This document shows, piece by piece, positions 28,229 through 38,431 of a DNA stretch of 64,000 nt. The DNA is taken from positions 1 through 64,000 of the forward strand of contig QZCP01000116.1 in NCBI GenBank assembly GCA_003956705.1, written 5' to 3'. The translations under genes were made by a program, and so were the position numbers. The notes beneath the pieces are model-generated. The model was not told the origin of the DNA, did not search any database, and saw only the letters and a program-made list of their open reading frames with translations. This DNA comes from Brevipalpus yothersi. Its lineage: Eukaryota > Arthropoda > Arachnida > Trombidiformes > Tenuipalpidae. Every line of letters begins with the position of its first letter. The stretch's first letter is position 1.

Positions 28229-30236
28229 ATGTCTGCAAAGGATTCAATCAGTATGAACGGTGACAGTGAAACATTCCTTTTCACATCGGAGTCTGTTGGT
28301 GAGGGACATCCCGGTAAGTCGCAATTGTGTGTATGTGTGTGTGTGTACTGGCAACATGATGAAATTGGAATAGCTTTAAGATTTTGGGAGAAAATTTTTT
28401 GGCCATGCTCGAAATTTTCATGTGTTTCATCATGAGTATCATTATTTGAATAGATGATGAAATTTTTCTTTCGGAGAGATGCTGGGTTGATCACAGTTGA
28501 TGAATGAGGAATGAATGGTTGATGAGAAAAATGTTGAGCATATTTTTCGTGGAAGATAATTTTTCATGTGGATATCATGTTTCGTAAACTATGGGTCCTG
28601 AGATAGTGTTTGCTTCAATTAATTATCAGATTTCATTGATTTTGAAATATTGATCATGTTTGTGTGAGTGTGTGTGTATGATTTTTTTTGTTCAAAAGAA
28701 TATTTTCTCTCCACCTCATGGCTGCCTTATTTTTCATTAGATAAAATATGTGATCAGGTCAGCGACGCTGTTTTGGATGCTCACCTCAAATTAGATCCAA
28801 ATGCAAAGGTAGCATGTGAATCTATCACCAAGACAGGATTGGTAATGGTTTTTGGTGAAGTCTCCTCCACAGCTCATGTAGATTATCAGCAAGTTGTCCG
28901 AGAGACTGTTAAAAAAATTGGCTTCGACAGTTCGGACAAAGGTTTTGATTACAAAACCTGCAATGTTCTGGTTGCCGTTGAACATCAAGCACCGGAAATT
29001 GCCTCCGGTGTTCACATTAATAAGGGTGATGATCAAATTGGTGCTGGTGATCAGGGATTGATGTTCGGATATGCTACGGATGAGACCGAAGAGCGAATGC
29101 CATTGACAGTGGTATTGTCCCATAAATTGAATGAAAAATTATCCAAATTACGCCGAAATGGTACTTTCCCGTGGGCTCGTCCGGATGCCAAATCACAGGT
29201 TACCTGTGAATATTATTTCGATCATGGAGCAGCAGTACCGATTCGAGTGCACACAGTTGTGATGTCAGTGCAACATTCGCCTGATATTACATTGGAAAAC
29301 CTTCGCAAAGAGATAATGGAGAAGGTCGTCAAGGCGGTTATTCCAGCCAAATACTTGGATGATAGAACAATTTATCATATCAATCCTTGTGGACTCTTTA
29401 TCACTGGTGGACCTTTGGTAAGTTACACATTATCGACCTTAGCTCTCACATTTTGTCTGTGTGTGTGTATATGAATGCCCTAAAGTGTAATCAGTTAGTC
29501 GAACAGAGGCAGCTGGATAACTTATCTTGCTATCAAGAAGGGAAAAAAATTCTCTTTCGTCATCGAGCATTATCACTTTCTCTTTTTCTCTTTTTTTCAA
29601 CTTTTTACTCAATTTTCTCTCTCAAGGCTGATGCTGGACTCACTGGTCGTAAGATTATTGTGGACACTTATGGTGGCTGGGGGGCTCATGGTGGTGGAGC
29701 CTTCTCTGGTAAAGATTCTACCAAAGTAGATCGTTCTGGTGCTTATGCGGCTCGCTGGGTAGCCAAATCTCTTGTCGATAATGGCTTGTGCCGTCGTTGC
29801 TCTGTTCAGGTAGGCATTCATTATGACTAAACACCCTGCTAACGTAAATCGTGACGATGATCATACATGATTGATAACCGATGATATTTCTCTTCAGATT
29901 TCTTATGCAATAGGTATCCCGGAACCACTTTCAGTTGCAATCTTTACCTTCGGAACTTCTAACAAATCAACTCGAGAGCTTCATGATATAGTAATGAAAA
30001 ATTTCGATCTCCGACCAGGTAGAATTATCAAGTGAGTAGTTGCTCAAATTTTGTCCATCAAGCATTGGCGAATCATTACTCCTGTTGTTATCAGCATGAA
30101 ATCTAAATCTTAATCTCATCTCGCTATTTGCAGGGATCTGGGTCTTAGAGAGCCAATTTTTGAGAAGACTAGCGTTTTTGGCCACTTTGGTCGCCCAGAG
30201 TTCTCTTGGGAGAAATCGAAAAAGTTAACCTTTTGA
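28229..30236 (+). CDS. S-adenosylmethionine synthetase (methionine adenosyltransferase)
   Basis: Cytosolic enzyme making S-adenosylmethionine from ATP and methionine, the universal methyl donor and precursor of polyamine aminopropyl groups. Five exons, 28229-28313, 28741-29417, 29627-29809, 29898-30031 and 30134-30236, join in phase to 393 residues, the normal eukaryotic length. Signature motifs seen are GEGHPDKICDQ (its Asp codon is split by intron 1), GAGDQGLMFGYATDE in the middle and GGGAFSGKD near the start of the last third. The C-terminus reads GHFGRPEFSWE as in animal enzymes. The GPL-ADAGLTGRK junction at intron 2 has Leu-Ala where most homologues have Gln-Gly. The ATG at 28229 starts a short N-terminal extension typical of the family. 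Confidence 0.97.
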
Positions 30237-31694
30237 GAATTTCCTCTCTATTATTGACTGTTAAATCAAATTGGCAAAACAAAATCAAGTAATGTGATGT
30301 TTTAGTTTAAACGAACCTTTTTGTAATAGCTCATATTGTTTTTTGAATTTTGATACGTAATCATTGGATCATCTTGATAGGTTGGGGCTGGTCGCTATTA
30401 CTAATTAGCACATAAGATGTGTGACCATACTAGCCCAAATTGTAACTTTCCACTCAAATCTAGTGCTCTCTTTCATCTAGCTTTGAAGACTAAGGTATCA
30501 ATCATCTTCTTCAGGTCCTTGAAAAGCAGTTATAATTATCTAGAAATCTATATTTGAGGAAAAAAACTGGCTCACTATCCACCGTTTGAGTGACACTTCT
30601 CCCTGTTCCGATTAACGTGAAAATTTTGTCATGTTAAACTGGACACTCGAAATGATGAATAAGGAAAAAAACATTCTCTTTCTCTCTCTTTCTAAATCAA
30701 TCATCTTCCGGTGCATGTTTTCGCTTTTCAAAGAAAAAAATAAAAGTTATTAGTTTGAAAAAAAAGAAATTATCTCTCCTTATCGAAAATGGTTAAGAAC
30801 TTCATCTTCTTATCATGCTCAATCAGGATATAAAAGAACTTGAAATCTTGAAAAGAGAGTTTTCATCATCAAAATTGATTGCATATTCATCTTTCAGCTC
30901 AAAAGATCTTGATCTTGATCTTGATGGTAGCATAGGAATCTCACCTCGAAAGAGAGAGATGAAAAAAGATGAAAGCTTACGGATTCATGTTCAAATTCAT
31001 GGCATTGCACGGTGTATGTACTGGATTCCAGTGGCGATCAATCAGTACTCATGGCATCCAGCTGAGGGCACCATGATATTCCATAGCATTCTGTGTGCAA
31101 TCTATATTTCACCAATGGCATATGTATTCCGCGTTTCCATGTTTCAATATGATGATATAATCAATATACGCATGCATATACACACCAGGTTCGGCTGCCC
31201 TGTTAACCGATGTAATCAACTTTTGAATCAAAAACTTTCTAATCTCATTGGGTTGATGGTAAAAGTGTATGCATTTCATGCTCATATCGAATGGTGAGAT
31301 GTCCTAGGCAATCATCACGAATGAGGCGTTCTGATTGATATGAATTTTGTTAATCTACAAGACCGCCTCTTTTTATCGGATTTTGTTTTTTCACTCGGGT
31401 TGAAATATTTTTTTTTTGGTTATCAATATGCAATGTGTGTGATATCTATGAACAGTGAATAAATTTTTCGAGGAAAGATAAGGAAAGTGAGTAAAATTAT
31501 ATCCACAAATTATGATATTCTATGCAATTCGATGCTTATTTGATAATGATGCATTTTTTTGTTCCAGAATTGTATCAGAGAAATTTGTCTCCAATCACAT
31601 CAAGAACGTGGTTCTTCAGCACAAATTGTAGAATATACATACATTTTGATATACAATGAGTGGTATCAGAGGATTTTAGATTCACCCACAAAGT
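30237..31694. other. Intergenic between SAM synthetase and polyamine oxidase; orphan ORF 30815-31297
   Basis: 1.46 kb. It contains an uninterrupted plus-strand open frame of 160 codons from an ATG at 30815 to 31297. It is rich in Ile, His and Ser, with an (LD)n run near codon 30, and I recognise no domain. It could be a lineage-specific gene or a chance open frame; no splice or conservation evidence can be seen here. Confidence 0.35.
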
Positions 31695-33336
31695 ATGAAA
31701 TCCGATTTTATTCGAGTTGCAATCATTGGAGCTGGCATATCTGGCCTCGGTGTAGCTTATGAGCTGATACAATCAGGCTTCAAAAATTTTGTCATCTATG
31801 AAGCCTTAGATTATGCTGGAGGACGAATTCATACTTTACCCTTCGGTAAGTTGATTATGAGCTTGCTGAATTTATGATCCTTGTATAAGTATGAAGTGAA
31901 AGAAAGAGAGAGAAGTGTGTTTTCAAAAAAAAGAAGATGAAGAAGAAGAAGATGAAATCATTGGATGGAATGCAGCCACTGAATTTAAATTATCAACTGT
32001 CTATCAAACTTTAGAAGGTGGACACCTTGAGCTTGGAGCGCAATGGATTCATGGACAAGAAAAAAATATCCTTTACGAGATGGCCTCGCAGCGAGATTTG
32101 ATCACACCAATCGAAAGCTCAGAAGGTGTTGGTCACTTTTGTACCCAAGATGGTCACTCAATTGATACCAGATTGGTGACACAAGTGATAATGTATTTGG
32201 ATGGCATTAAGATCGCACTTTCCAATGGTAACTTTAAGAATGATACTGATTTTCAGAATGGCTGCTCGGTTGCTGATGTTTTTTGTCATTCATTCGATAA
32301 ATGGCTTGAATCGAAAAAATGTTCCCATAAAGAGAGACTTTTATTGAAAGGAATTTTCGATTGGTTCATGAAATTTGAGACCATCGATAATTCTTGCCAT
32401 AGTTTAGACCAATTGTCTGTGATCTCTTACACTGCATACGAACAATGTGAAGGTGTACCTTTGAACAACATACGTAATGGTTACTCATCAATAATCGACT
32501 TTTTTACGGAATCTTTACCTGATGATAGTATCAAATTAAGTACACCAATTGAGCGCGTGACATATGATTTGTCCAAAAATAAGGTTACCCTATCATTTGG
32601 TACTGGTAAAGAGGACGAACAATTTGATCATGTTATAATCACCGCTTCATTGGGTTTTCTTAAATCAAATGTAGACTCTTTTTTTCATCCTCCTCTGCCA
32701 AAGCGTAAGAGTGAAGCTATCAAATCACTTGGTTTTGGAACAGTTAACAAAATTTACATGCTCTTCTCAAAACCTTTCTGGAATAAGATTGATCTTGGAT
32801 TCCAATTGGTGTGGCTCGATGTGGACGACTCTTATCCTACATGGGCTTACGATATCTCTGGTATTGACACTGTTCATGGACAGCCAAATGTCCTTGTGGC
32901 ATGGATCGGAGGAAAAGGAGCCGAGATGATTGAAAGTGAGACAGATGAAACAGTTTTAAATGTCCTTGATAGATTGCTCAAAACTTTTTTATCTCACACT
33001 GTTTCTGAACAAGTACAAAAACCGATTAAAATAGTTCGAACTTCCTGGTGTTCGAATAATTTTATCAGAGGGTCTTATTCGAATAGAACAAAAGAATATG
33101 AGGAATCAGGAATGACTCTCGATGATTTAATTTCACCAATATCAACCAAATCAGAAGATTCTGAGTGGCCTTTGATTTTATTTGCTGGTGAAGCTACAAG
33201 TGAACAATTTTTTTCGACAACACATGGAGCTCTTGAATCTGGTTTCAGAGAAGCCAACAGATTACTTCAATTTTGGTCAAAGCGAAATATTTTCATATCT
33301 AATGGCCAAAAATCTCTAATTATTTCTGATCTTTGA
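31695..33336 (+). CDS. Spermine/polyamine oxidase, FAD-dependent
   Basis: Flavin amine oxidase that oxidises spermine or acetyl-polyamines to shorter polyamines, an aminoaldehyde and H2O2. Exon 1 (31695-31845) carries the dinucleotide-binding GAGISG motif at residues 12-17. Intron 31846-32014 ends in a good TTTAG acceptor, and exon 2 (32015-33336) completes 490 residues. The chosen acceptor gives TLPF-EGGHLELGAQWIHG, which aligns with the family. An upstream AG at 31974 is also in phase and would add 13 residues. The conserved flavin-site Lys lies in GTVNKIYM, and the C-terminal FAD motif is LFAGEAT followed by STTHGALESG. Whether spermine (SMOX) or N1-acetyl-polyamines (PAOX) is the substrate cannot be told. 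No signal peptide is seen. Confidence 0.92.
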
Positions 33337-34158
33337 ATGAATAGTATAGCTCAATTATTTTCATCCAATTTGATCAAGGCTTTCCCCAAATTTTCCAGAA
33401 TGGAAAACAGGGAAAAAGGATGATGAAAAATCATCATAAATTTTTAACAAACGATATTCAATTCGTATCAATCTAAAAGATCAACTCTGATGTGTCCAAA
33501 AAAAGAATCCCAAAGTCCAAAATAATTTTTCCCAACATATTTTGATGATCCAACATTATACTCAAGGGAAAAAAAATCAATTGAAAATAAACTTTACCAT
33601 TTTAATCATCATTGAAATTTTGATAAAAATTTTCACTGCAAATAAACTTTCAAGATTCCAATCACCAACCATCATCTCCAAATCTACCCATACCTTTGTA
33701 CCTAGCCAATTTTCAAAAAATTCAATCCCAATTCATTCCTCTTTAACCAATTCAAATCTATTGATCAAGTAAAACAATTAACATAGTCCAATCATATCAG
33801 TTCGAATACTTATAGTTGAAAGTTTTAATTGACTTACTTGCAAGTTAAGTTAATGCAAGGCCACGCCCACAAAATATTGGTGAGCGATTGAAGCGACCTC
33901 TTTAAGGAAAATGAAAAAAGAATTTTTTTGGATTCTTGAAGCTTGCTGCAAGCCTGTAAGCTGTGTGTGTGTGTGTATCTGTATTGTTTTGTTTTGTTGG
34001 CGAAAAATTTGAATTTGATTTGGATTGTGGTTGGTGTGTGATCAATCAATCATCATCATTATCATTGGTGTGGTGTATAAGTAACATTTTATTTGGATAA
34101 TATTTGTTAATAGGGTAGACATACGATTTTAAGGTGGTATCGGTTGAGCTGATTGATC
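33337..34158. other. Intergenic between polyamine oxidase and lin-9
   Basis: 822 bp of AT-rich DNA. It has a (GT)n tract at 33961-33976 and, near its right end, the CDE/CHR-like element listed separately. The 71-codon minus frame here is a shadow without family resemblance. Confidence 0.7.
33997..34013 (+). promoter_or_regulatory. CDE/CHR-like cell-cycle element upstream of lin-9
   Basis: TTGGCGAAAAATTTGAA lies about 150 bp before the lin-9 ATG. It reads as an E2F/CDE-like GGCG, a short A spacer and a CHR hexamer TTTGAA. In animals the MuvB core, which contains LIN-9 and LIN54, binds CHR. This is a motif match only. Confidence 0.3.
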
Positions 34159-35541
34159 ATGTATCCGGTGACATCGAAAAAGAATAAGATGGAAGAGATC
34201 GGTGTCCGATTGCGGACACTACTTAAGCTGCCAAAAGCCCATAAGTGGGTATGCTATGAGTGGTTTTATGCGAACATTGATCAGCCATTGTTTTTGGGTA
34301 AAAGTGATTTTCAGCAATGCTTGGAGAGCACTTTTCCGCATCTTAAAACACGACAATTGAGACGTGCGGAATGGTGTAAGATACGTCGAAAATTGGGTAA
34401 ACCGAGGCGATGTTCGGAAGCATTTTTCACTGAAGAGCGAGATGCTCTCAATATGAAGCGGAAAAAGATTCGTCTTATACAGCAGCAAAAAGTTGTCGAT
34501 ATTGAAAATTTTCGTGAACTACCGGACAATATTCCGATGAGTTTAGTGATTGGTACCAAAGTGACCGCAATTCTACGAAAACCACAGGAAGGATTGTTCA
34601 CCGGAACAATCGATGCGGTCGACACATCCAATGGTCTGTATCGTATTACGTTCAAAAGGCCAAATATTGGCACACATTCGGTGCCCGATTATGAAGTGAT
34701 CAGCAATGATCCACCTGAGTATATAGCTCTCTCATCATTCCAGAGCAAAGTTCGACCACGAATACCAACTTTTGCTTCGGCAAGATTTTTACAAAACTTA
34801 GGTCTGCAAGTACAACAAGCCCTCAATGTAGATCGTGATCCATTGCTGGGTGGTTCCATAATGTCACCATCACACATAAAGCAAGAGCCAAATTATCTAT
34901 CGGCATCTCCTACCATGGATGATGAAGGGCTCTTGGGTGGTTTTCCAATCAAATTTCTTGCACTTCTGGTGAGGCTAACGAAAATATTGAATATCAAAAA
35001 GAGGACCATCTATGAACTCAAAGCAATGAATACGGAAGCTGAAAAGATGAGAAGTTTGCAAGAACGGATTCCAAAAGGCTTCCAAAAATCATATGCTGGC
35101 TGTATCCTAACTTTAGAAAAATTGAATGTTGCTCTGAACGATCATTTGAAAGCTGTTCAACAATTCAGTAATGAAATTTTCCGAACCCAAAACATCCCCA
35201 CTGTTCCAGAGCCCACTTTGATTCGTGAAAAGCTTCTTCGCCAAGCAAAGGAAATAGTTATTCGGGATCCTACCGCTTCTAAAATCAAATCTCAAGCCAA
35301 TGTTAATCTGATTGCTGAATTGCTCTCTCTCATGCTACATTTGAAAAGTTTTGCCGACATCGAAATCAGCTCACATGAGCTACAATCATTGGAAAACTCT
35401 ATATCAACTGCTCGAAAGAATGTAAGTCCAGCAAATCAAAGTGTTTTCGATGCACAAGTTCAAGTACCAATCAATCATATCCAATCGACACTCACTCATG
35501 TTGGAAACTTGGGAGCATTCGCGGAGAGTTTAGCATCATGA
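34159..35541 (+). CDS. lin-9: LIN-9, MuvB/DREAM complex subunit
   Basis: Chromatin-associated subunit of the MuvB core, shared by the repressive DREAM complex and the activating MYB-MuvB complex that time cell-cycle gene transcription. Intronless frame of 460 residues. It has the DIRP domain near the N-terminus (LLKLPKAHKW, YEWFYANID, EWCKIRRKLGKPRRC, KVTAILR, LFTGTIDAVDT, HSVPDYEV) and the helical C-terminal part (NTEAEKM to the last HVGNLGAFAES). Compared with human LIN9 (about 540 residues) it lacks roughly 80 disordered N-terminal residues. The ATG at 34159 is used; the frame is open slightly upstream only from a TTG. Its 3' end faces INTS11. Confidence 0.95.
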   Translation: MYPVTSKKNKMEEIGVRLRTLLKLPKAHKWVCYEWFYANIDQPLFLGKSDFQQCLESTFPHLKTRQLRRAEWCKIRRKLGKPRRCSEAFFTEERDALNMKRKKIRLIQQQKVVDIENFRELPDNIPMSLVIGTKVTAILRKPQEGLFTGTIDAVDTSNGLYRITFKRPNIGTHSVPDYEVISNDPPEYIALSSFQSKVRPRIPTFASARFLQNLGLQVQQALNVDRDPLLGGSIMSPSHIKQEPNYLSASPTMDDEGLLGGFPIKFLALLVRLTKILNIKKRTIYELKAMNTEAEKMRSLQERIPKGFQKSYAGCILTLEKLNVALNDHLKAVQQFSNEIFRTQNIPTVPEPTLIREKLLRQAKEIVIRDPTASKIKSQANVNLIAELLSLMLHLKSFADIEISSHELQSLENSISTARKNVSPANQSVFDAQVQVPINHIQSTLTHVGNLGAFAESLAS

Positions 35542-35864
35542 ATTTTCGATATTATGTTTTTATCCTTAGCATGAAGGTAAAGTTATGTATAAATAATGCT
35601 AACCCAATTCCAGAATATTCGCTTTTTATTTGATCACTCATTGGCTTTATGTGAGCGATCTATCCCAAAGTTTCGTCTTTGAGACGAAGAACTCCTCTCC
35701 TCATTTGTCCGCTCACTCAGAATGAGAAACATCATTTTAAATATTCATTTGAAATTAAAGATAATAATAATAATAATAATAATGATGATAATGATATTTA
35801 ATGATTATTATGTACAAATAATGATCACAGAAAGAGTAATAGACAAATTTCACTACTCAATTGG
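35542..35864. terminator. Shared 3' region of convergent lin-9 and INTS11
   Basis: 323 bp holding an (AAT)n tract at about 35760-35785. AATAAA is present on the minus strand near 35616-35621 and in the AAT-rich stretch on the plus strand. This is a likely zone of poly(A) addition for both genes, by inference. Confidence 0.45.
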
Positions 35865-37688
35865 TCAACTAGAAAGACTTTGTTGTAATTCGTGAACTAA
35901 TTTGACAACATTACTGCCAATTGCATCATCATCATCTCCCCAGGCCACATAAACATCTTTCTCATCATCTGAGCTCATGTCAACTCGCAACATCACTGAT
36001 GATGAGATGACGATCGAATGATCGGGATGGAGAGTAACGGGATGCTTCATTCGACTCTTCAGGTAAGAATGAATCTTCTCCGAGAGCTGTGTTGATGATG
36101 TTTTCTTGCAATCTTCAAATCGAATTGATGATGTGTAACGAATTGTATGCTGCTTGACACCAAGTTCTGCCATAGCTCGATCACTTTCCACAAGTTTGAA
36201 CTGGGGATTACTATCGGTATTGGTTATGATTAAAGTTCCATGTAAGAGACGAGGCCTTTTGATATCAAGATCAACTCCTGGACTATAAGAATGTAGAACA
36301 GATTTGAGAAGTTTTCTTGAAACATCAACTGGCAGAGAAACTTTGATCGGAATGGAGGCAGTCTCGCCATTGGCCGGCATGTAACAATCTAAATTGAGCT
36401 CTTGTTTAATTTTTGCGCTCAAGAAAACCATCTTTCCCGCCTCACCATGGACGAGTAGAACATTTTTTGGCTCACACTGTGTGATCAATTGCATAATTCC
36501 TTTAGCATCAGCATGAGCACTAAAAGACATATACTCAACAGACATTTTGACATCGATCACTTGCTTATTTTCAAACTCAACCTTCTTGGCACCTCCTAAA
36601 ATTTTATGACCAACAGTTCCCGCTACACAATAACCGGGCATGATGACCATATTATTTTCATAAGGAGCCCATTTCTTGAACAATTGAAGAGAAAGTCCCG
36701 CATGTAACATACCGGGTGTTGCAAAGACAACCATAGAACCTGGATTGTCCATGTAAGCCCTGTCAAACAGTTTGATATGCTTAAAATCGAACATATTCCT
36801 CTGTACAAATGTTTTCTTGATCTTCTGATTGGTCCATGTGATGAACATCTTGTAGTAATTGGTAGCTTTTTCCGTTAAACCCATAGCAAAGTAGATGGGA
36901 ACTTTGAGATTCATTCTTTCCCAATAAGTTTCCAGTAGAATACACAATTCTTGTGCTCGACCGAGAGCAAAAACTGGTATAAGAACTTTGCCGCCTTTTT
37001 CGATACAATCATGAACTTTGACCAAAAAATCTCGCTCTCGACAGCGTTTAGAGTCTCTTATTGTGGTTCCATACGTTGATTCACTAATCAACAGATCAGG
37101 TCTACACTTGTCAACCCAAGCAGCACCCAAATGACGATCTGGTGTCATATTATAATCTCCAGTATAAACAATTGATTGAGATCCAACCATAACTTGAAAC
37201 ATCGCTGCACCAAGAACATGGCCAGCATAGTAAGCTTTGATTGACAGTTCATCATCAACTTGAATAATTTCATGAAGAGTAACTGCTCTCACTTTCTTCA
37301 TACAATCCTTAATCATTTGATGAGTGAAAAAATTTGTATCCCCTTTACGATCAACTGTGATCTTACGAAAATCATCCAAAAGAATGGGTACAATCGCTTT
37401 CGTCGGATGTGTCATATAAATTGGTCCATTATAGCCGACCATTTCGGTCATGTACGGCAAAGCACCACAATGATCCAAATGAAAGTGACTTATGATCAGA
37501 CAATCAAGAAAATCATTCAATGAGCCCTCCTTGGTGATATACGAAAAATCGGGAAAACGTCGATCATCATTAAAGCCCATATGCATACCACAATCAAGCA
37601 TAATATTTTTACCATTCATCGACACAAGTATACAACTTCGACCAACATCTTGTCCGGCACCAAGTGGAGTCACCTTAATCTCGGTCAT
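35865..37688 (-). CDS. INTS11: Integrator complex subunit 11 (INTS11), RNA endonuclease
   Basis: Catalytic subunit of the Integrator complex. It cleaves nascent snRNA 3' ends and promoter-proximal RNA polymerase II transcripts in the nucleus. The intronless minus-strand frame gives 607 residues, close to human INTS11 (600). The metallo-beta-lactamase zinc site HFHLDH is at residues 68-73, further ligands are His157 (AGHVLGA) and Asp178 (YTGDYN), and Glu203 lies in ISESTYG. The beta-CASP domain follows, with GKVLIPVFALGRAQE, TPGMLHAG and SFSAHADAKG. The divergent C-terminal part is the INTS9-binding region in the family. The start ATG at 37688 gives MTEIKVTPLGAGQDVGRSC, the usual N-terminus. 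Confidence 0.97.
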   Translation of the reverse strand: MTEIKVTPLGAGQDVGRSCILVSMNGKNIMLDCGMHMGFNDDRRFPDFSYITKEGSLNDFLDCLIISHFHLDHCGALPYMTEMVGYNGPIYMTHPTKAIVPILLDDFRKITVDRKGDTNFFTHQMIKDCMKKVRAVTLHEIIQVDDELSIKAYYAGHVLGAAMFQVMVGSQSIVYTGDYNMTPDRHLGAAWVDKCRPDLLISESTYGTTIRDSKRCRERDFLVKVHDCIEKGGKVLIPVFALGRAQELCILLETYWERMNLKVPIYFAMGLTEKATNYYKMFITWTNQKIKKTFVQRNMFDFKHIKLFDRAYMDNPGSMVVFATPGMLHAGLSLQLFKKWAPYENNMVIMPGYCVAGTVGHKILGGAKKVEFENKQVIDVKMSVEYMSFSAHADAKGIMQLITQCEPKNVLLVHGEAGKMVFLSAKIKQELNLDCYMPANGETASIPIKVSLPVDVSRKLLKSVLHSYSPGVDLDIKRPRLLHGTLIITNTDSNPQFKLVESDRAMAELGVKQHTIRYTSSIRFEDCKKTSSTQLSEKIHSYLKSRMKHPVTLHPDHSIVISSSVMLRVDMSSDDEKDVYVAWGDDDDAIGSNVVKLVHELQQSLSS

Positions 37689-38431
37689 CCTTAATCCACC
37701 AGCTAGATTATCACCACTCTCAACCGAATCAAATCACACCACAATCACAATTAATCACAATCAATCACACAATTAAAAACCCGGTAAATTAAATCATGCC
37801 CATTTGTTTATTATGATAAACATGATCAGCCATCTGCTGGTTTAACCTGTATGAGTCATCTTTTCAAGTCTTGCTCAGTCTCTGTTAAAGCGGCTTGTGT
37901 AATGTTAATGTTAGTGAAAAATATGTACCATTTAAATTGGTACAATATCAAATAAAATTGTGTGTTCAAAATGAATTGAAAATTAATTGATAAGGTAAGA
38001 AATATTTTTGGTGTGATGTTTTATGTGTTTTTTGTGAAAGTAGCCGATTTTGTTGGCTCATTGATTGAGGGAATTGCGATTTTATTGTGATAATATTTGT
38101 GTATGGTGTTGATGATTAATGTTTTGCTCTCTCTCTTGCTATTCTGTGTGAAGGACAGGGCGTAGTCATTGGAATTGATGAATTGAATTTTCGGATTTTT
38201 TGTTTTTGCTTTTGCAATTAATCGAATGAATTAATCACTCCGATAAGAAAAAAAACGGTAAGTAGTGTGTGGGATTGTTCATTGGTGTAATACTTGAATT
38301 GTGGTTTTGTTAATTGTACCTATTCTTCTCTCTTCTTTTTTGGGGCGAAGTTCTATCGCATTTAGCGCCCTAGTTTTGGCATTTATTTTATCCACCCGAT
38401 TGTGCTTCTTTCTCATCATCACCATTCAATC
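37689..38431. promoter_or_regulatory. Divergent promoter region of INTS11 and alpha-spectrin
   Basis: 743 bp between start codons pointing apart. A good donor (ACGGTAAGTAG near 38255-38265) and pyrimidine-rich sequence before the alpha-spectrin ATG suggest a short intron in the alpha-spectrin 5' UTR. No TATA box is obvious. Confidence 0.4.

Noticed and set aside
31915..32014. Upstream extension of the polyamine oxidase second exon (acidic Glu/Asp run)
   Set aside because: The TTTAG acceptor at 32014 gives a better family alignment; the acidic run is intronic.
38402..38431. Earlier alpha-spectrin start with a His-rich leader
   Set aside because: It would need a GTG start; the ATG at 38432 matches the family N-terminus.
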